Shown: in pieces, positions 48,001 to 59,324 of the stretch
How the letters are laid out: the number at the start of each line of letters is the position of its first letter
Numbering within the stretch: the first letter of the stretch is position 1
Assembly: GCA_026419785.1 (NCBI GenBank)
Contig: JAODTK010005556.1
Coordinates: 310,001 to 374,000 of the forward strand
Direction of reading: 5' to 3'
DNA length: 64,000 bases
DNA from: Sclerodactyla briareus
Lineage: Eukaryota > Echinodermata > Holothuroidea > Dendrochirotida > Sclerodactylidae
Position numbers and translations under genes: made by a program
Notes under the pieces: model-generated
The model's input: only the letters and a program-made list of their open reading frames with translations
Told to the model about the DNA's origin: nothing
Databases searched by the model: none

Positions 48001-48240
48001 GTTAGTGTCTATGCAACGCCCTCCAAATTTACGGCCCTATTGTCACGCAATGACACTACTTAGGCAAAGTTCAAGTACGGTTCAGGCATTGTTCGCTCTT
48101 AGTTCGTTCAGTGTTCATGCGTGGTTCAGGTGAGAGTGGCACGCTCACGGTACCAAATTGATGCATGCCGATGTCAGGGTAGTATGTGTAAATATACACA
48201 CCTGGTGCAGAGATAATGAAATGATTATTGATGCTGAAGA
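45030..48240. other. No recognisable gene
   Basis: About 3.2 kb without a motif I can name. Open stretches at 45,272-45,511 (+) and 46,086-46,382 (+, 98 codons) have protein-like composition but no recognisable family or splice-like boundaries. Short A runs lie near 45,668-45,679 and 47,160-47,172. Confidence 0.3.
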
Positions 48241-48249
48241 GACTAGACG

Positions 48250-48925
48250 TATGTTACTATGTACTAATCAATTACAGTGGACCATATCAGAGCAGGATGT
48301 TTTAAATATATACTCACCAGGAGGAAAATATTAGGAGTTCGAATTGATTCACATTTGACGTGGCATGGCCATATTGAGCATGTGGTTCATATAGTCAGTA
48401 CAAGGCTAGAATTACTGAGGAGAATAAGAAAAAAATCTTCCTACAAGGATTTTATTTTTCACCATGGCTCTGTCGTGCCCCACCTTGTTATTGTAACCTA
48501 GTTTGGGGTCGTTCTCATCGGACACCATCATAGAATCGAAAACCTATTAAAAAGTGCTGCGAGAATGATACTAAATGCCTCTTTTGATGGATCTTGATAG
48601 TCTGTTCGAATTACTAGATTGGGACACGTTCGGAAGCGCCTCAAACAGAAACAAGTAACAATGATGTATAAATCACTTAATGGTCAACCCCGGGTTACCT
48701 GAAAGAGTTATTTACCTATACTAATACTATTCACGACCATACATTGAGATCCACATCCTCTGATAACCTGTATTCACAACGAGGTAAGGAACGGAACTTA
48801 ACAGAGAGGATTTTCATATATAGGAACAGCATTATGGAATGACCTCCCAACTATGTTCAAAGATCCCCAATGTGTGTCAATTTAAGCAAGCTTCGAAAAC
48901 GTTATTAAATATCTCTTATGTTTAA
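48250..48925 (+). mobile_element. C-terminal part of a CR1/L2-like LINE
   Basis: Frames read ILGVRIDSHLTWHGHIEHV (48,330-48,386), RLELLRRIRK (48,405), a VVPHL block, HRIENLLKSAARMILNA (48,532-48,582), KQKQVTMMYKSLNG (48,650-48,684), an R-LTERIF-Y-like stretch and TALWNDLPTMFKD (48,829-48,867). This is the post-palm region of a LINE reverse transcriptase. The palm itself is absent, so the copy is 5'-truncated. The 3' end runs into AT-rich sequence without a clear tail. Confidence 0.75.
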
Positions 48926-48929
48926 TACG

Positions 48930-50930
48930 TCTTTACATGTGTCGTAATTGGAAATACTTTTTGAATAGACTCGTTTTAGATTGTGTGTGACTTCGTATCC
49001 AAGTTATTTCAGTAATTGTTTAAATTATTAGCCTGTGCAGTCTTTTTTCATATTTAACTCTGAATTACGCAATAATCCCACTACTGTAAATTGTTTATAT
49101 ATGTTAATTCATACTTCGTATTGATTTTATGAGTGACAATTCCTTTGACTGTTTGAACTCTTATTGTATAAGTTACTTCCTTTATTTTCATGTTAACTAT
49201 TTTATACATCTCTACATTTCATTGTATTTCGTTTTTACCATTCCATTGTTATTTTCGAGGGCCTCGGGGGGAGATTAGCCATGTTGGCATCAAGCAAACG
49301 ACTATTAGTTAAACACATGACATGATCCCACTGAACTTTGGTAACATTGCAATCTGGCTGCTGGACGTACAGTGCCAACTTTGGGCAAGTTTTTGCATGG
49401 GGTACATATATGCACAATGAAACTGTCTTATTATCAAAATATAGCTCAATTATTGGTCCTTCGTTGTTTCTCACCAGCCATTTGTTTATTTGACCTCGGA
49501 TTTTGATGCACAAAGGTGAATTAAAAACAATGGAGGTTTACCCAAATTGGTCACTATAAAAGTTCACAGAATGCACGGTGTTTCTTATGGTTGTTCTTTG
49601 TAGTAGCCTACGAGGAGTTGTTGTTTTTCCATTATTGCTCAATCTAATTGTATTTACAGATGATTAGCAGGTCATGTTGGTAGTGGTCGCCAACTGTGAT
49701 GATTTTATTTACCTACTTGTATAGTCAATTCATAATTTTTTTGATCATAGCAAATTCTGCAGACCATTTCAGTTCTGATTCTTTTGTTTCACTGCACATT
49801 AGAATACAATATATGTCATATCGTATCTAAAAATCTACAAATAAAAAATGGTAGAAATGTAGTTGCCAAACAGTGCCTGGAACTAAGAATCGTTGCTACC
49901 CAATAAACACATATTATACTTGCTCGGTGCAGTCAGTCTATATTGATGTATAGCAAGTAAATTTGTCTGGAAGTTTGGTTCTGGGAATGTAATATACCAA
50001 TAGCAGACCATTTCAGTTACATGTGTGGTCATAATATATGGCTGGCTGATCCAGAATGGCCAGTCATACGACAATTTGTTTTCATGCCACTGCCTGGACT
50101 CCACCTTAGATTGATCGTTATATATATAAATGCAGTATACATGTGTCGATGCAGTGACAAGATCTGGAAAAGTTTATGATGAAAATTTACTTTTCCGCGT
50201 GCCTTCTGAAAGCCTTATTAATCATATTGGTATCTTCTGGTCTTCAAGGCCCAGTCTAACTTATTAAATCATCATCATCATATTATACATTCTCAAGTTT
50301 CAGAAATGTTCAGACACCAAGATCACAGCTTGGGGGTGGGCAGGGAGGGCGTGGGATAAAGGTACCTATTAGCTTGTGTTGTCTGTTTTTCGACTGTTCT
50401 GCACGTTCGTTGTCTTCACTCTATTTCCTTCTTGCCAAAGCTTGTTGAAATTGTTCTTAGAAGTTGTGACGATAAACAGTTCATATATTGTACATATATC
50501 CTCCTTGTTCTCATTCAACACCAGAAAAATTATGCGGATGTAGGGAGTTACCCCAGATTTTGAAAACGCTCAGTAAACTTTACATCACTTTCTTAGTTGC
50601 AACTTTTGCTACCACCAGGTGAGAGGATATCTCACAGTTTACCCCATAAACTGGTTAACGTGTCCTAGCGATTTTAGGAAGATATGCTACCCCCAAGCTG
50701 GAAGCACTAGTTAACTCAGAACTTTGCGATAGGATACCCTTAGACCTGAGGAAAACGGAATAACACCATGTTGCAGTATTGTTTAGTTTTCCTTAAGATA
50801 CCTAGAATCCTGAGGTTTCCCTCGGTAGGGAGACCTGGTTACCCAAAAATTGGTGGTAGCCTGGTTGCAACCCCTTTGTGGGGTAAACTTGCCCATTTTG
50901 TTACGGTGTGCTAGCACGTTCTCAAGACGA
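48930..50930. other. AT-rich, no recognisable gene
   Basis: Open frames at 49,235-49,513 (-) and 49,883-50,104 (-) have no recognised motif. Related words AGTTTACCCCATAAAC (about 50,636) and TTTGTGGGGTAAACTT (about 50,875) face each other as possible inverted repeats of a small element, but the boundaries are unclear. Co-linearity with copy 1 resumes near 50,935. Confidence 0.3.
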
Positions 50931-51155
50931 GGTGGTTGACAATATTCAGCCATGTATTTACCAACTGACCAGTCCGCACTATACCAATATATTGTAGGGA
51001 CTAACATGACAAATATTTAGTCGCTACTCAATGTGTGTTTACTTCTACTGTAGTTTGAATACATAAAACCCGCCATTGAATATTTGCCCCGGATTTCTGA
51101 ACAATACTATCCCGTCGCCGTAACCTGTTCCGTTATGATTTTTTACGCTAATTAC

Positions 51156-51450
51156 CTTGGTGCTGGTCAGGGCTAAGTATGACCATTGATATAAACGATG
51201 CTTCAAAATACACACAGGTGCGCAAAAATTGGAGTGAAGCGATGATTAGAATAAATGAAGCAAGATCCAATAATGCAGGAGCAGTAGCCATCTGGACAGG
51301 GTAATTTAAAATATGCACATCCCCTATCAGTAAATAGATGGATCCAGTTATAACGCCAAACACTATAAAGATAAAAAATGGGAGCAGAAAAATCATTTGT
51401 CCCCGTCTGTGTGTGTACATAAACATAAAAGCTTTACGCCTCATCAGAAG
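51156..51450 (-). CDS. Candidate exon with two hydrophobic helices, copy 2
   Basis: On the minus strand this stretch is open (98 codons including a short read-through). It starts basic (MRRKAFMFMYTHRRGQ), has a helix IFLLPFFIFIVFGVITGSIY, a loop, a second helix LLDLASFILIIASLQFL, a C-terminal FISMVILSPDQHQ, and then a donor CACCAAGGTAATTAG at 51,156. Copy 1 (to 24,192) has the same donor position. A Pro-containing second helix followed by a third is compatible with MS4A-like or receptor-like membrane proteins; I cannot choose. The acceptor is not resolved, as several candidates lie near 51,600-51,720. Confidence 0.4.
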
Positions 51451-51779
51451 CTCAATGTCCAGGACCGACGCTATACGGGCACCAATATAATGATACTGAT
51501 CTTATCTATCTCCAACAGAGGTAAAACCACTCTACATTCTTTGTTGGCAGATCTGCCACGTAGATCGCCAGGATTGGAGAAACCAATCAGGCACTACTAA
51601 TCTTCACCCGTGTCCCATTGTTCGGTCGTGGTAGCAAACGATGCGGGGTTGGTGAACTATAACATCAATATGTGGAAGTTTCATCTTCACCAAAGCAATC
51701 TGTAAGAAAACATTTTCATTGAAAGGGATCTGAATTTTGAGACCACGGAAATGTCAGTGAGGTTGGTGAACAAACTTAC

Positions 51780-51996
51780 CACGATTACGATGGTAATCCA
51801 AGAAGAAGGCAGTGCTAATCAAAGTCCACGTGCCACCGTGTTGGGTTTGCAATCATTAGTATTAATAGATTAAAACACCAAAGAGGATTTCAGTCCACCG
51901 GGATGGGAACGCGACTTGCCCCCGGAAGATCCCCAGGGTTCTCGCGACAGTAGATGTCGGGTGTCTGGCTCAATCGTCATGCAAAATATCGCTGAG
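51780..51996 (-). pseudogene. Candidate 5' exon, copy 2 (frame damaged)
   Basis: The minus-strand acceptor (GTGTTTTCAG) and donor (GTGGTAAGTTTG) are both conserved with copy 1 (25,088-24,898). An ATG at 51,980 is conserved, but the frame after it (MTIEPDTRHLLSREPW) meets a stop after about 33 codons. The end reads WITIVIV before the donor, beside GITSIIL in copy 1. The splice sites outlasted the reading frame, either by chance or because indel errors break a real exon. Confidence 0.3.
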
Positions 51997-52917
51997 CTGA
52001 AAACACGATTGCAAATGGATATAGCCTATATGGCTATTCTCACAGTCAGGCCTGAAAAATTTAAACCCTTTTCGAGGAACTATATTTCTTGAACTGAATA
52101 AAATGTTTAAATTACGGGTGTTAATCCGTGAGTCTGAATGTGTAAATACGAAAGTTCCCAGCGTGTTCAGAGGAATGTTTAGCAAGGCATCCTAATGAAA
52201 TGCCCCGCGTATAGATGTGATTACAGCGATGAACAGATATAGGCGTCCCGCGGTGACGGCGATGGGCTTAGTGAAGGTGGTAGAGAATGGACAACCTGCG
52301 TGGTTACAGGCACAGGTTGATCAGCTCAACAACAATAGGATATCAGGTCATTAGTCGTGTGAGGCGGAGAGGGCTTGTACGAAAACTATGGATGAATCTA
52401 TTCTATTTCACAGCAATCAGTTGGCATAAATCAAGTCTGTTGGGAACTGACATGAATTAACCTATGGACCAATAATATGTAGCAAGGGATTGTTGCAGGA
52501 TTTCAAGCGCGTTTCATGCACGCGGGCGGGCGGGAGGGCGTCTAAAATCGTCATCGGTTATTTTCTGGAGCCGTTTCACGCACGCGAGCGGGAGGGCGGG
52601 GCGGGCGGGCGTTTTCTCGATCGGTCAGGTGGCGATTTTTCCCCGCCAGCGTGTCGCGTGGTATTCCGCAAATCAATCATGGGGATTTCCTGCAGTCTTA
52701 CGGGCTTGATTGACGCCGGATAATTGAGAGTAGAGGGAACAATTTAGGTTCAAAAATGTTCAAACAAAATTTCACAAACTGTTTCACACCTAGGGTTGAG
52801 GTTATACAGATTGTCTCCTACTGTCTTAACGGCCCGACACTAATTGAACACATATTACATGTTTAACCATTGACTATGTCAAGTATTTGCCAATTACTCT
52901 CCAAAACCAGGCTTGTA

Positions 52918-53100
52918 GTGTGAGTACATGGACCCGAGTACGAGGAAATCACTATGAGTCGAGTACGAGTACAAACCCATGAGTAAGAGTATGAGTACGA
53001 GTACACATTTTCCCAAAAGCTGAGTACGAGTAACGAGTACAGCGCTCATGAGTACGAGTACACAAACACCACGATTACGAGTACACAACACTACTGAGTA
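52918..53100. repeat. GAGTAC hexamer array 1
   Basis: Degenerate tandem copies of GAGTAC with interspersed words (CCATGAGTAAGAGTATGAG). Every frame over such an array stays open and gives repetitive peptides, so the open frames here are artefacts. Confidence 0.9.
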
Positions 53101-53555
53101 CAAGTTATTCGGCCATCAGTATGATATAATAATAATAATAATAATCTCTGCGACTATGGGGTTTAGGCTTCAAATGGTCAAACAAAGAAACCATGCTGAT
53201 TGTGGATGAGAACCAGAAATGATGCCTCCTATTTCCAAATAGTGCTCAGAAGTGCCGAGTCAAGGTTGTAAGCAAACCATTTTCTGCTCCGGGATGCGAT
53301 GTATGGGACGTCCCCATCTGACCGGAGTTTGGTTTGGTATTCAACTGTCAGCGCCAGTCAGATACTTTCATGAAGGATGGGCAAGGTGTAGCTATTCGGA
53401 CTAACTGCAAAGCAAGCCCGCGCTGATTTTGAACCACATATGGAGACATTCGTAGTACGAGTCCACCAAAATTATTCGAGCATGCACTCGACTGTTACGA
53501 TATTAGAACCTGATACAGTAATTGCTACACATCTATGATTTTTGGATTTTTACCC

Positions 53556-53703
53556 GAGTATGAGTACATCACTATGAGTACGAGTACGAGTACGGAAAAC
53601 CATGAGTACGAATATGAGTACGAGTACACAGTTTCCAAAAGCTGAGTCCGAGTACGAGTACAGAGCCATGAGTACGAGTACGAGTACGAGTACGAGTACG
53701 AAA
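53556..53703. repeat. GAGTAC hexamer array 2
   Basis: A cleaner array, including GAGTACGAGTACGAGTACGA near 53,670-53,700. Together with array 1 it brackets about 450 bases of unique interior. The same higher-order words (CATGAGTACGAGTA, CCAAAAGCTGAGT) occur in both arrays, so one arose by duplication of the other. Confidence 0.9.
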
Positions 53704-54434
53704 ATGTACTCGAGACGGAAGAGCTGCGTGACTCGAGGGAAAACGCCCGCCCGCCCGCCATCGCATGCATGGAGAAAACGAGTCTTCCACACACGCCCGC
53801 CCCGCCCGCACGCCCGCCCGCCCGCCCGCGTGCATGGAAACGCGGATTACCTAGAATGTTGGCACATGGAACATATCTGATAAACTCGTTTGCTTGTATT
53901 ACATACAGAATGAACTTCCGCTAGAGCAACATTACCAAAGATTACGATCTTAAATTCTATACCTCAGAAAAAAATTAGGCTCATCTATACGCTGAAAAGA
54001 ATGAAACCACAACCTTCCATACGACAACACTTCAATTTACGGACGCCTATAGATGCCGAATAATGCACCTAGATCAGACACCACTCAGATTGCCGCTCAC
54101 CATTTACATGCTTTGTGTGTAGAGGGTAGGCTCACACCACAATTTAGGCCAGAAGGACCGTCTTTGCCCCATCCACTATGAACACAGACCAACCACTTCT
54201 GAGAACGATTTTAGCCCGAATAAAAAGTAATCCCTGAAGTTTATTCAGCGATACTTCTACATAGAAGTACTAAAATCTGAAATATGAATACCTAGAATAA
54301 CACGCACATTATCATAGACCTACATCATATACTTTCGTACTGAGAACAGAATGATGAAATGAAACTGAAACTATATTACATCTAAGAAACACGTGAAAAG
54401 TCAGTGAGAACATATAGTGGCAATCTTGGTGAAA

Positions 54435-54550
54435 TATGGACAGGAAGGTCCGAAAGCTGGAAGTAGTGAGTAGATTCGAACTGCCTGTTTTGCGTGCAAG
54501 TGTCCTACCGATTGAGCTATGAAGCTAACCGGCGGTCTCGAACCGAGGAA
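54435..54550 (-). mobile_element. tRNA-like SINE head (minus strand)
   Basis: The minus strand reads CATAGCTCAATCGGTAGGAC, a good A-box and D-arm, then GCAGTTCGAATCTA, a good B-box, with tRNA-like spacing. The cloverleaf cannot be completed, because the segment between the boxes is short and the acceptor arms do not pair. It is therefore read as a tRNA-derived SINE head or tRNA pseudogene rather than a working tRNA gene. Confidence 0.5.
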
Positions 54551-54559
54551 AAATGATAC

Positions 54560-56570
54560 CTTTCAATTAGGGATATATAATGAACAGACACGAGAAGCCT
54601 TTGTTGCGAAAGAATAGAACCGGGATGACGCATAATCGGAGTCAGAACATCCGGAGGCGTAGCCGATGGATTTTGACAATTTTTTTTGTTTTGGCGATTT
54701 TTCTCTTCAAATAACATGGAAAATCCTCCTCTATTTGATCATATTGAAAATTCTCTCGAAACGAAAAAGGCTCAATTGACGAACGATTGTCAGAACCAGA
54801 ATGCTAAAAAAAAACAGCTGCATGGCGTGTTGCCAGGCATTTTTTTTCTCGACACAAACAAAGGGGCTGGCTATAGAAAACGTTTCATGTATACCGTTAC
54901 ATGCTACGATTGGCCAGGTCATTGCAGCACCGTCTGATTTCTCGCACTCGCAGATTTATGTACAGTAGCTAATTCACGAACGCTACAGAAGTAGCTGAAC
55001 AGTAGTATAGCTAGCATCGATCGAGTCAGTCTCACGACACGTCTAGTGCAGTAGATTTTAATACAGGCTCCATGTTGTGGCCGGAAGGCGCAGCCATAGG
55101 GAGGAAGGTCTCCAAACATAATGATCTTTTCACACACAAAATGTTTCCCATCACTGTTCGGACCCCCCCCCCCCAAAAAAAATAGCTCTTGACCCCCTCT
55201 CTACTTTCAGACAGTGGTGCGCCTTTGATGGCCGGGATTAATACGAGGAATGGATTATTTGAAAAGTACAAATTAGCAGGGCCATCGACATATTGCAATC
55301 GTGAAAAATACGTGCAGTGTAAAAGTAGATAGTATTCGGAGACAAATGGTTGTGCTTTGTGAGTGTTGTTGACTGATGATGGTGCTGTGAGCAACTGGTT
55401 ACTGGCGTGGGTTATGCTCCCGTTCCCGAACGAGGCATTCATTTAATGGTAAGTAAGACTCGTTTCTGTCGAAGAACCTCCAGATGCTAATTTCATGTTT
55501 CCCAAGCGACTGAAGCGAGACGACGAGGCTCTCCGCTATATTTAGGCTGTGATCATCCAGGAAAATTACTACTCTAACGTTTCTAGCGTAGCAATTTTCC
55601 CTGGATCGTCGGCGGATGAAATCCCTGAGTTCAGACCAGTCTTAGTTTTGTACCAATTTAGTCTCCTCTTAAGTCCACCTCAAGTAGTGTGTCTTCAAGT
55701 TCGGACAATGGAATCGGGATCCTTTGGCATTTGCAGACTGCACGTGCCATTGTTTCATATCTAGGGTAGTGTCGACCCCACCCCCCACCTCCTCTCCAGA
55801 ACTGAGGTGATGTATCACAACATTGTGCGTGTTGGTCTTCACACAGGCAGCGGACCGACCCCCGCGTTGTGTGGAACTGGTGCTCTACCAAAACACCAGG
55901 AACATACTAACGATCAGTTTTATGAATGATTGGAATAACGATGATGGACGTGACCGCGAGGCGACAACACGTACATCATAATGGACAGGCTTGGGTCGTC
56001 GTTCAGACCAGGGGTTTGGCGGCTGGCCAATGTTAATCGGTCAAATATTCTCACCCTCAAAACTCCAGAGGGATAGACATGGGTGATTTGGTATTTAGGA
56101 CCACCTTATTATGCATCGAATATATTATATCAAGTCGTAGTTCACCCAACGCTTATACAACGTACAAACTATCATACACATGCGTCACCGTAGGCTACAC
56201 ACCACATTCAAGTGTTTATACAAGTGTTATACTTACTTCAAGACGATTTATAATCTTATCAGGCGACTCTAAAGCCTGTCACAAGTACACACCTCCTGGG
56301 TGCAAGATAGAGGAAAGCCTACGGACAATGTAAAAATCTATTTATTTTAGTTTCTGGTCCAACTGGGAATCAGTCGCTCCAGGCCTGCAATACTACTTCC
56401 GGGTAATGCTAGCGTTCATTATGTTTCCCAGGCATGAGTGCATTCTAAAACGTTTTCTGGTCACATTGATCATATAAGCCGGCGCCTTACCAGCGAAAGG
56501 GATTAAATGTACGCGTCAGTTTTCGATTAGAACTGATCTTTGTATGTCAAAATTATCGGGAAATCTAGTG
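54560..56570. other. No recognisable gene
   Basis: Unassigned sequence beyond the end of copy 2. A C run then an A run at 55,165-55,182 suggests simple-sequence slippage. A minus-strand open frame at 55,658-55,891 is Cys-rich at its start (VRCLCEDQHAQCC), but I cannot tie it to a family or to splice sites. Confidence 0.3.
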
Positions 56571-56577
56571 TGAAAAT

Positions 56578-56937
56578 TCAATACTTTCTCACTGGAGCGT
56601 GCCCATTTGATCTACGTCGGTTGAAATTTGACCAGGCGTTCTTAGAGTGCATTCTCTCGATCCGATTGAGAATCATGTAGTGACCATGCGAATCGGAATA
56701 TCGAATATCCAGGTCCACCCAGTCAAAAAGAGTTACTTCAAGATCAATTGTGCCCAGGAACTGAAGCAGTGAGCACTCAAATGGTCTTCCATTTGGAGGG
56801 CTCTTTCTACTAGAATCACTCAAGCATACAGTTGTGACATTAAATGTTAATACATGCTTAATATATATGAATAGTCGCTTGATAATCACATTATGCATTT
56901 TGATTTTGTTCCCTGCCAGCGTGGCACGTCCGCACAC
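56578..56937 (-). other. Unidentified 119-codon open frame
   Basis: Open on the minus strand with protein-like composition. It has a hydrophobic stretch near residues 15-35, then LLQFLGTIDLEVTLFDWVDL and a charged His/Arg-rich end. A possible acceptor lies just upstream. I do not recognise the family. Outside LINEs and repeats it is among the more convincing open frames, but it stands alone. Confidence 0.2.
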
Positions 56938-57424
56938 TCACCTGAATGAAAGTCGACAATGATTCTCTATGGTGGTGATGAATAATACGCGCGGTTTTTT
57001 TCAGCTACCCTTGTTGCGATAGAACTTGACATTATGGGGCTACTACTGCGCTGGACTTGTGATAATATAGCGCTTTCCAAGCGTCACTCATATTGTTTTT
57101 TTCCATCGCCCAAATGAGTGCGGATTTGCGTTTCTAGTTCTATAACAGCGTCGCAAACCTGCCCAGTGTAGGCACGTACGCATATACAGCTGAATAGAGC
57201 CGACATGCTCCCCTATGGTGAATATTGTGTATAACACCGCGTGTGCAAATACTTTTTTTGCCATGACAACTTTATCATCAGCGTAGCCTATGGGCGGCCT
57301 CTTGAGGCCACACGGGGACTTTCCTGAGAAAGACAGTTTCATAATGTTCCGTCAGCCAGGTCAGCATAACTGGGACAGAAACTTGCTTATGACAGCGGCG
57401 AGGGGGTGGCGTTTCAAGAGAGTC

Positions 57425-58135
57425 TAATGAATGAGTTCTGACCGAAAGCGTTCATAAGGTATTTTTTTGCGATAAACCCAGCCAACTACAGTCGAACAGT
57501 GAACTCCAAATGAGTAGATGAATGCCTTTCCCCATGAAGCGGACATAGTTGCAACCGCGATTACACAGCCAAATTACCTCTCGGACATGGCCACTCACTG
57601 AGAGTCTAGAATGCTTTGTTGTGATAGCGCGTCATAGTTCATCTTCGACGATTACCCAGCCTAACTAGTCGGACAGTGACATGAGTGAGTATATGAATCT
57701 ATCCTGCTGAGCGGTCATAGTTAGTTTCCTCGATTACCCCAGCCCAAAACAGTCGGACAGTATTGCACTTCAAAGGGAGTGGGGCAGGTACTATGACTCA
57801 TTTCCCTGTGAAGCGGTCATAGTTCGTCTATCGCGATTATCAGCAAAAATACAGTCGACCGACAGTAGCACTTCAAATGACGTGGGAGTCTATGAATGCC
57901 ACTTTTCTGCTAAAAGCGGTCATAGTCTTCTCGCGATTACCAGTCAATAGTGGGACAGTGACACGCAGAGTGAGTCTATGGAATGCTTTTCCCGTGGAAA
58001 GCGGTTATAGTTCTTCTCTCGCGAATACCCAGCCAACTAGTCAGACAATGGCCACAATGGTCGAAGAGTGGTCTAAGGAATGCGTTCCTGGGGAAGCGGC
58101 CATAGTTCTTCGCTCGCGGTTACTCAAGACTCGCG
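57425..58135 (+). repeat. Tandem satellite, about 8 units of 85-110 bp
   Basis: The word AAGCGGTCATAGTTCTTC recurs with variation at about 57,429, 57,538, 57,626, 57,711, 57,815, 57,915, 58,000 and 58,096. Each is followed by CGCGATTACCCAGCCAACTA, GTCGGACAGTGACACTTCAA and GAGTCTATGAATGCC-like words. Units are strongly diverged and vary in length through indels. The 152-codon open frame that overlaps the end is a by-product. Confidence 0.85.
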
Positions 58136-59159
58136 AACCACAGTCGAAGTCAGTGACGGTGCCTGGCCATATTCTACGCGGCTTTCCACAGGAAAGTCTG
58201 ATAGGACGCACTATTACCAGTCAGGCTGTCAGGAATATGTACCAGATAGCGTTCGGACAGACGAGTCCATTCCATAAAAACAAAATCCAACATGATGTTC
58301 AGAGAAGGTCAGTATTATATTGCTGCAGTATATGACCTTAAAGATTTCTGACAGTTGCGCTACATTGGCTTACACTGATCGTCAACAGCTGCGTGAAAAC
58401 TGGTGCCACTGATCGCTGATAAGAGATCCGCCCTTGTGTTATGCCTACATCATATGCCAGCAGAATGCTACCAGCTATTACGTCAAAATGTTTTCGGGGA
58501 TAAACCGGCGTGTTAATCAGATAGAAATTAGTTACAAATAGCGGCTACACCTCGAACACCAATCCGGTGTGGACAAGTCGATCGTGATATGTTGCCGTCT
58601 TGCATACGCCAGTTAATTAATACGAAGTAGTTTATGTCCATCTACATACGCGGACGGTGTTAATTTTAAAATGATGAAGTTTACCATAATGCCCAGTTTT
58701 AACAGCAAGGGCGCCAGCCTTGCTATGACTCAGACACTAGTGACCTCTGCTGGAAATAAGGCAATACTCCGTGGTGCGCTTAAGATAGGCCTACACACTG
58801 TATTGCCACACTTTACATGCTGATCAACTGCTCCCCGCCATGACGCGCGGTCAGCGCTGAACACTTTTCTTAATCACTTGTAACAATAGACGGATAGATA
58901 TTCACATTCCAGGGACACCTGGTGGTCATAATTCTGTTTCGCTGGAAGCTACAGTAGGTGAGGCAGTTAGTTTATGGCATCAACGAAGAAAAGGTAATAA
59001 CCCTTGGAGGTTGCCTGAATTGACCCAACCGGCGTAGGCCTATTGTGACACAGTCCGTACTCGGCATTAGCAATTAATAAAAACACCGGCAGGCGGGACA
59101 CATGGTCGTAGTCAAAGTTTGGCGTGCGGAGCGCGACGAGGCGTCCCACAATAGTTAAT

Positions 59160-59174
59160 TGCCCCCCCCCCCCC
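59160..59174. repeat. C homopolymer
   Basis: A run of about 14 C, a likely site of length error in the assembly. Confidence 0.8.
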
Positions 59175-59324
59175 GATGGAGCATGTCGTGATCGCGACCA
59201 CACGCAAGAGATAAAAAAAAAGTTTCTAGAACATTATAAACTGGATAAATTTGTAGGGTGAGGCATATTGTTTCTATGAGGAATGCTCAGGTTTGTCACA
59301 AACAAGACCGCAGTAGTGTTAATT

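Larger units (their letters stand above)
52508..53844. mobile_element. GC-rich TIR element filled with GAGTAC arrays
   Basis: The left end CGCGTTTCATGCACGCGGGC is mirrored by the right end GCCCGCGTGCATGGAAACGCG. Each side bears a second internal GGGCGGGC-rich copy (about 52,573-52,612 and 53,744-53,820). The flanks GATTTCAAG and GATTACCTAG look like a degenerate 9-10 bp target duplication. Copy 1 has a single uninterrupted site at about 25,768-25,780. The interior has no transposase, only AT-rich filler and two hexamer arrays. TIR plus 9-10 bp duplication suggests a Mutator-like or hAT-like MITE. Confidence 0.65.
34520..54010 (+). repeat. Large duplication, copy 2
   Basis: Co-linear partner of 10,620-26,010; anchor pairs are given there. 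It begins a little earlier than copy 1: 34,520-34,600 still matches the inverted copy at 2,290-2,220. Private insertions are the LINE at 36.1-37.05 kb, the MITE at 37,072-37,296, the 0.95 kb repeat at 39.1-40.07 kb, LINE debris and unassigned sequence between 41.9 and 50.9 kb, and the GC-rich element at 52,508-53,844. The candidate membrane protein exons are better preserved here than in copy 1. Confidence 0.85.

Noticed and set aside
38507-51444. Rhodopsin-family receptor encoded by the candidate exons
   Set aside because: Words such as FISMVILSPDQHQ recall the end of helix 3, but no DRY, CWxP or NPxxY motif is readable; a tetraspan fits equally well or better, so no receptor is called.
53525-53880. 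Repetitive Ser/Tyr/Thr-type peptides in all frames
   Set aside because: They come from the GAGTAC array, which has no stops in any frame.
54435-54550. Working tRNA gene on the minus strand
   Set aside because: A- and B-boxes are good, but the arms cannot be paired into a cloverleaf; a SINE head or pseudogene is more likely.
57425-58135. CRISPR-like array
   Set aside because: The repeats are diverged along their whole length with no unique spacers, and the sequence is eukaryotic; it is a satellite.
57877-58335. 152-codon open frame
   Set aside because: Most of it overlaps the tandem satellite, and no protein motif is visible.
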